A stretch of DNA of 64,000 nt from Holacanthus passer. Taxonomy: Eukaryota > Chordata > Actinopteri > Pomacanthidae. Position 1 is the first letter of the stretch, and each line of letters begins with the position of its first letter. Below are positions 63,485 through 64,000 of this stretch, piece by piece. The translations under genes and the position numbers were made by a program. The stretch is from positions 4,092,001-4,156,000 of the forward strand of contig JAFREQ010000008.1 in assembly GCA_025331565.1 (NCBI GenBank). Reading direction: 5' to 3'. The notes beneath the pieces are model-generated. The model searched no databases and had not been told where the DNA came from. It worked only from the letters and a program-made list of their open reading frames with translations.

Positions 63485-64000
63485 TTGTGACAGACAGAGG
63501 TCTCACCTCACACTTCACATCCCAAATAGATTAAAGGAATTTTTCCCAGATTCTGCCTTTTCCACTGCTGCCTGAAGCAGAATGAGCACTTGTGAGGATA
63601 ATTAAAATTGATGATATAGAATGACAGAGACATGATTTCTGCCTGCAGCAAGAGGTCTCTGAAGACAGTGTAACCAAACTGTCATGCCACCGCTATTCTG
63701 TTTTACATGACTGTTTCACCTTACTAAATTGATCGCAAGTAAATACTCTCTATTGAATTAAAGTGTGATATATCAGTCTGGGGACGTGAGGTTACTTTCT
63801 TTTGATGGAAGTTGTCCTTCCAAAACCCTTTATGATGGTTAGGTTAATGTGAGTGATTTCTGTTGGACTACTGTGGATTTTAGCCTCTATTTTAAAGAGC
63901 TCATCAGTCAAGAGATGAGTGCTGTATAGGTCTCCATCCACCTGTTTTTGTGCACATTTGCAATTTGTGCATAAAACAACCTGAATGAAAACACAGATAC
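63485..64000. other. Noncoding DNA, nothing identified
   Basis: AT-rich unique sequence to the window edge, with no gene, RNA or repeat recognised. Confidence 0.5.

Noticed and set aside
1..64000. rRNA, snRNA and known microRNA genes
   Set aside because: I looked for characteristic 5S, U6 and common vertebrate microRNA sequences on reading and saw none. A covariance-model search would be needed to exclude diverged copies.

Overview
The window looks like vertebrate, almost certainly teleost (probably percomorph-type), nuclear DNA. Base composition is AT-rich. I found no bacterial-style gene layout and no long open frame with protein-like content. The interspersed repeats belong to families I know as abundant in bony fish: a tRNA-headed SINE-like element, LINE 3' tails ending in a 'GGGACTAATAAAG'-type motif, and several MITE-like elements. 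The only feature I would call a gene with high confidence is a tRNA-Leu(AAG) on the minus strand at 36518-36599. The rest reads as an intergenic or giant-intron 'gene desert'. Family names and the teleost call rest on recognition from memory, not on a search.

Layout. 1-4.7 kb is unique noncoding DNA with one conserved-looking block. 4.7-11 kb is a repeat island. It contains an inverted pair of ~88 bp elements (4788-4875 and 10324-10412), two related minisatellites (4876-5400 and 6656-7207), about 1 kb of almost pure purine strand, an interspersed fish repeat, short tandem duplications, a C-rich G-quadruplex tract, a SINE-like copy and a LINE 3' end. 11-36 kb is mostly unique noncoding DNA, with a second SINE-like copy (18.0 kb), a degenerate repeat (34.4 kb) and an exon-like segment at 15476-15655. 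At 36.5 kb the tRNA-Leu is followed within a few bases by a LINE 3' tail in the same orientation. 37-64 kb is again mainly unique DNA, with a MITE-like element at 45.7 kb, an apparently nested pair at 47.4-48.2 kb and several TAAT-rich blocks that read like developmental enhancers.

There is no operon or pathway to describe. The tRNA supplies leucine to CUU codons (and CUC/CUA after A34 is modified to inosine). If the remaining unique DNA has a function it is most likely cis-regulatory, and aligning it to other fish genomes would decide that. The most unusual items are the tRNA-LINE tail junction, the composite minisatellite/polypurine island bracketed by an inverted repeat, and the exon-like segment at 15.5 kb.
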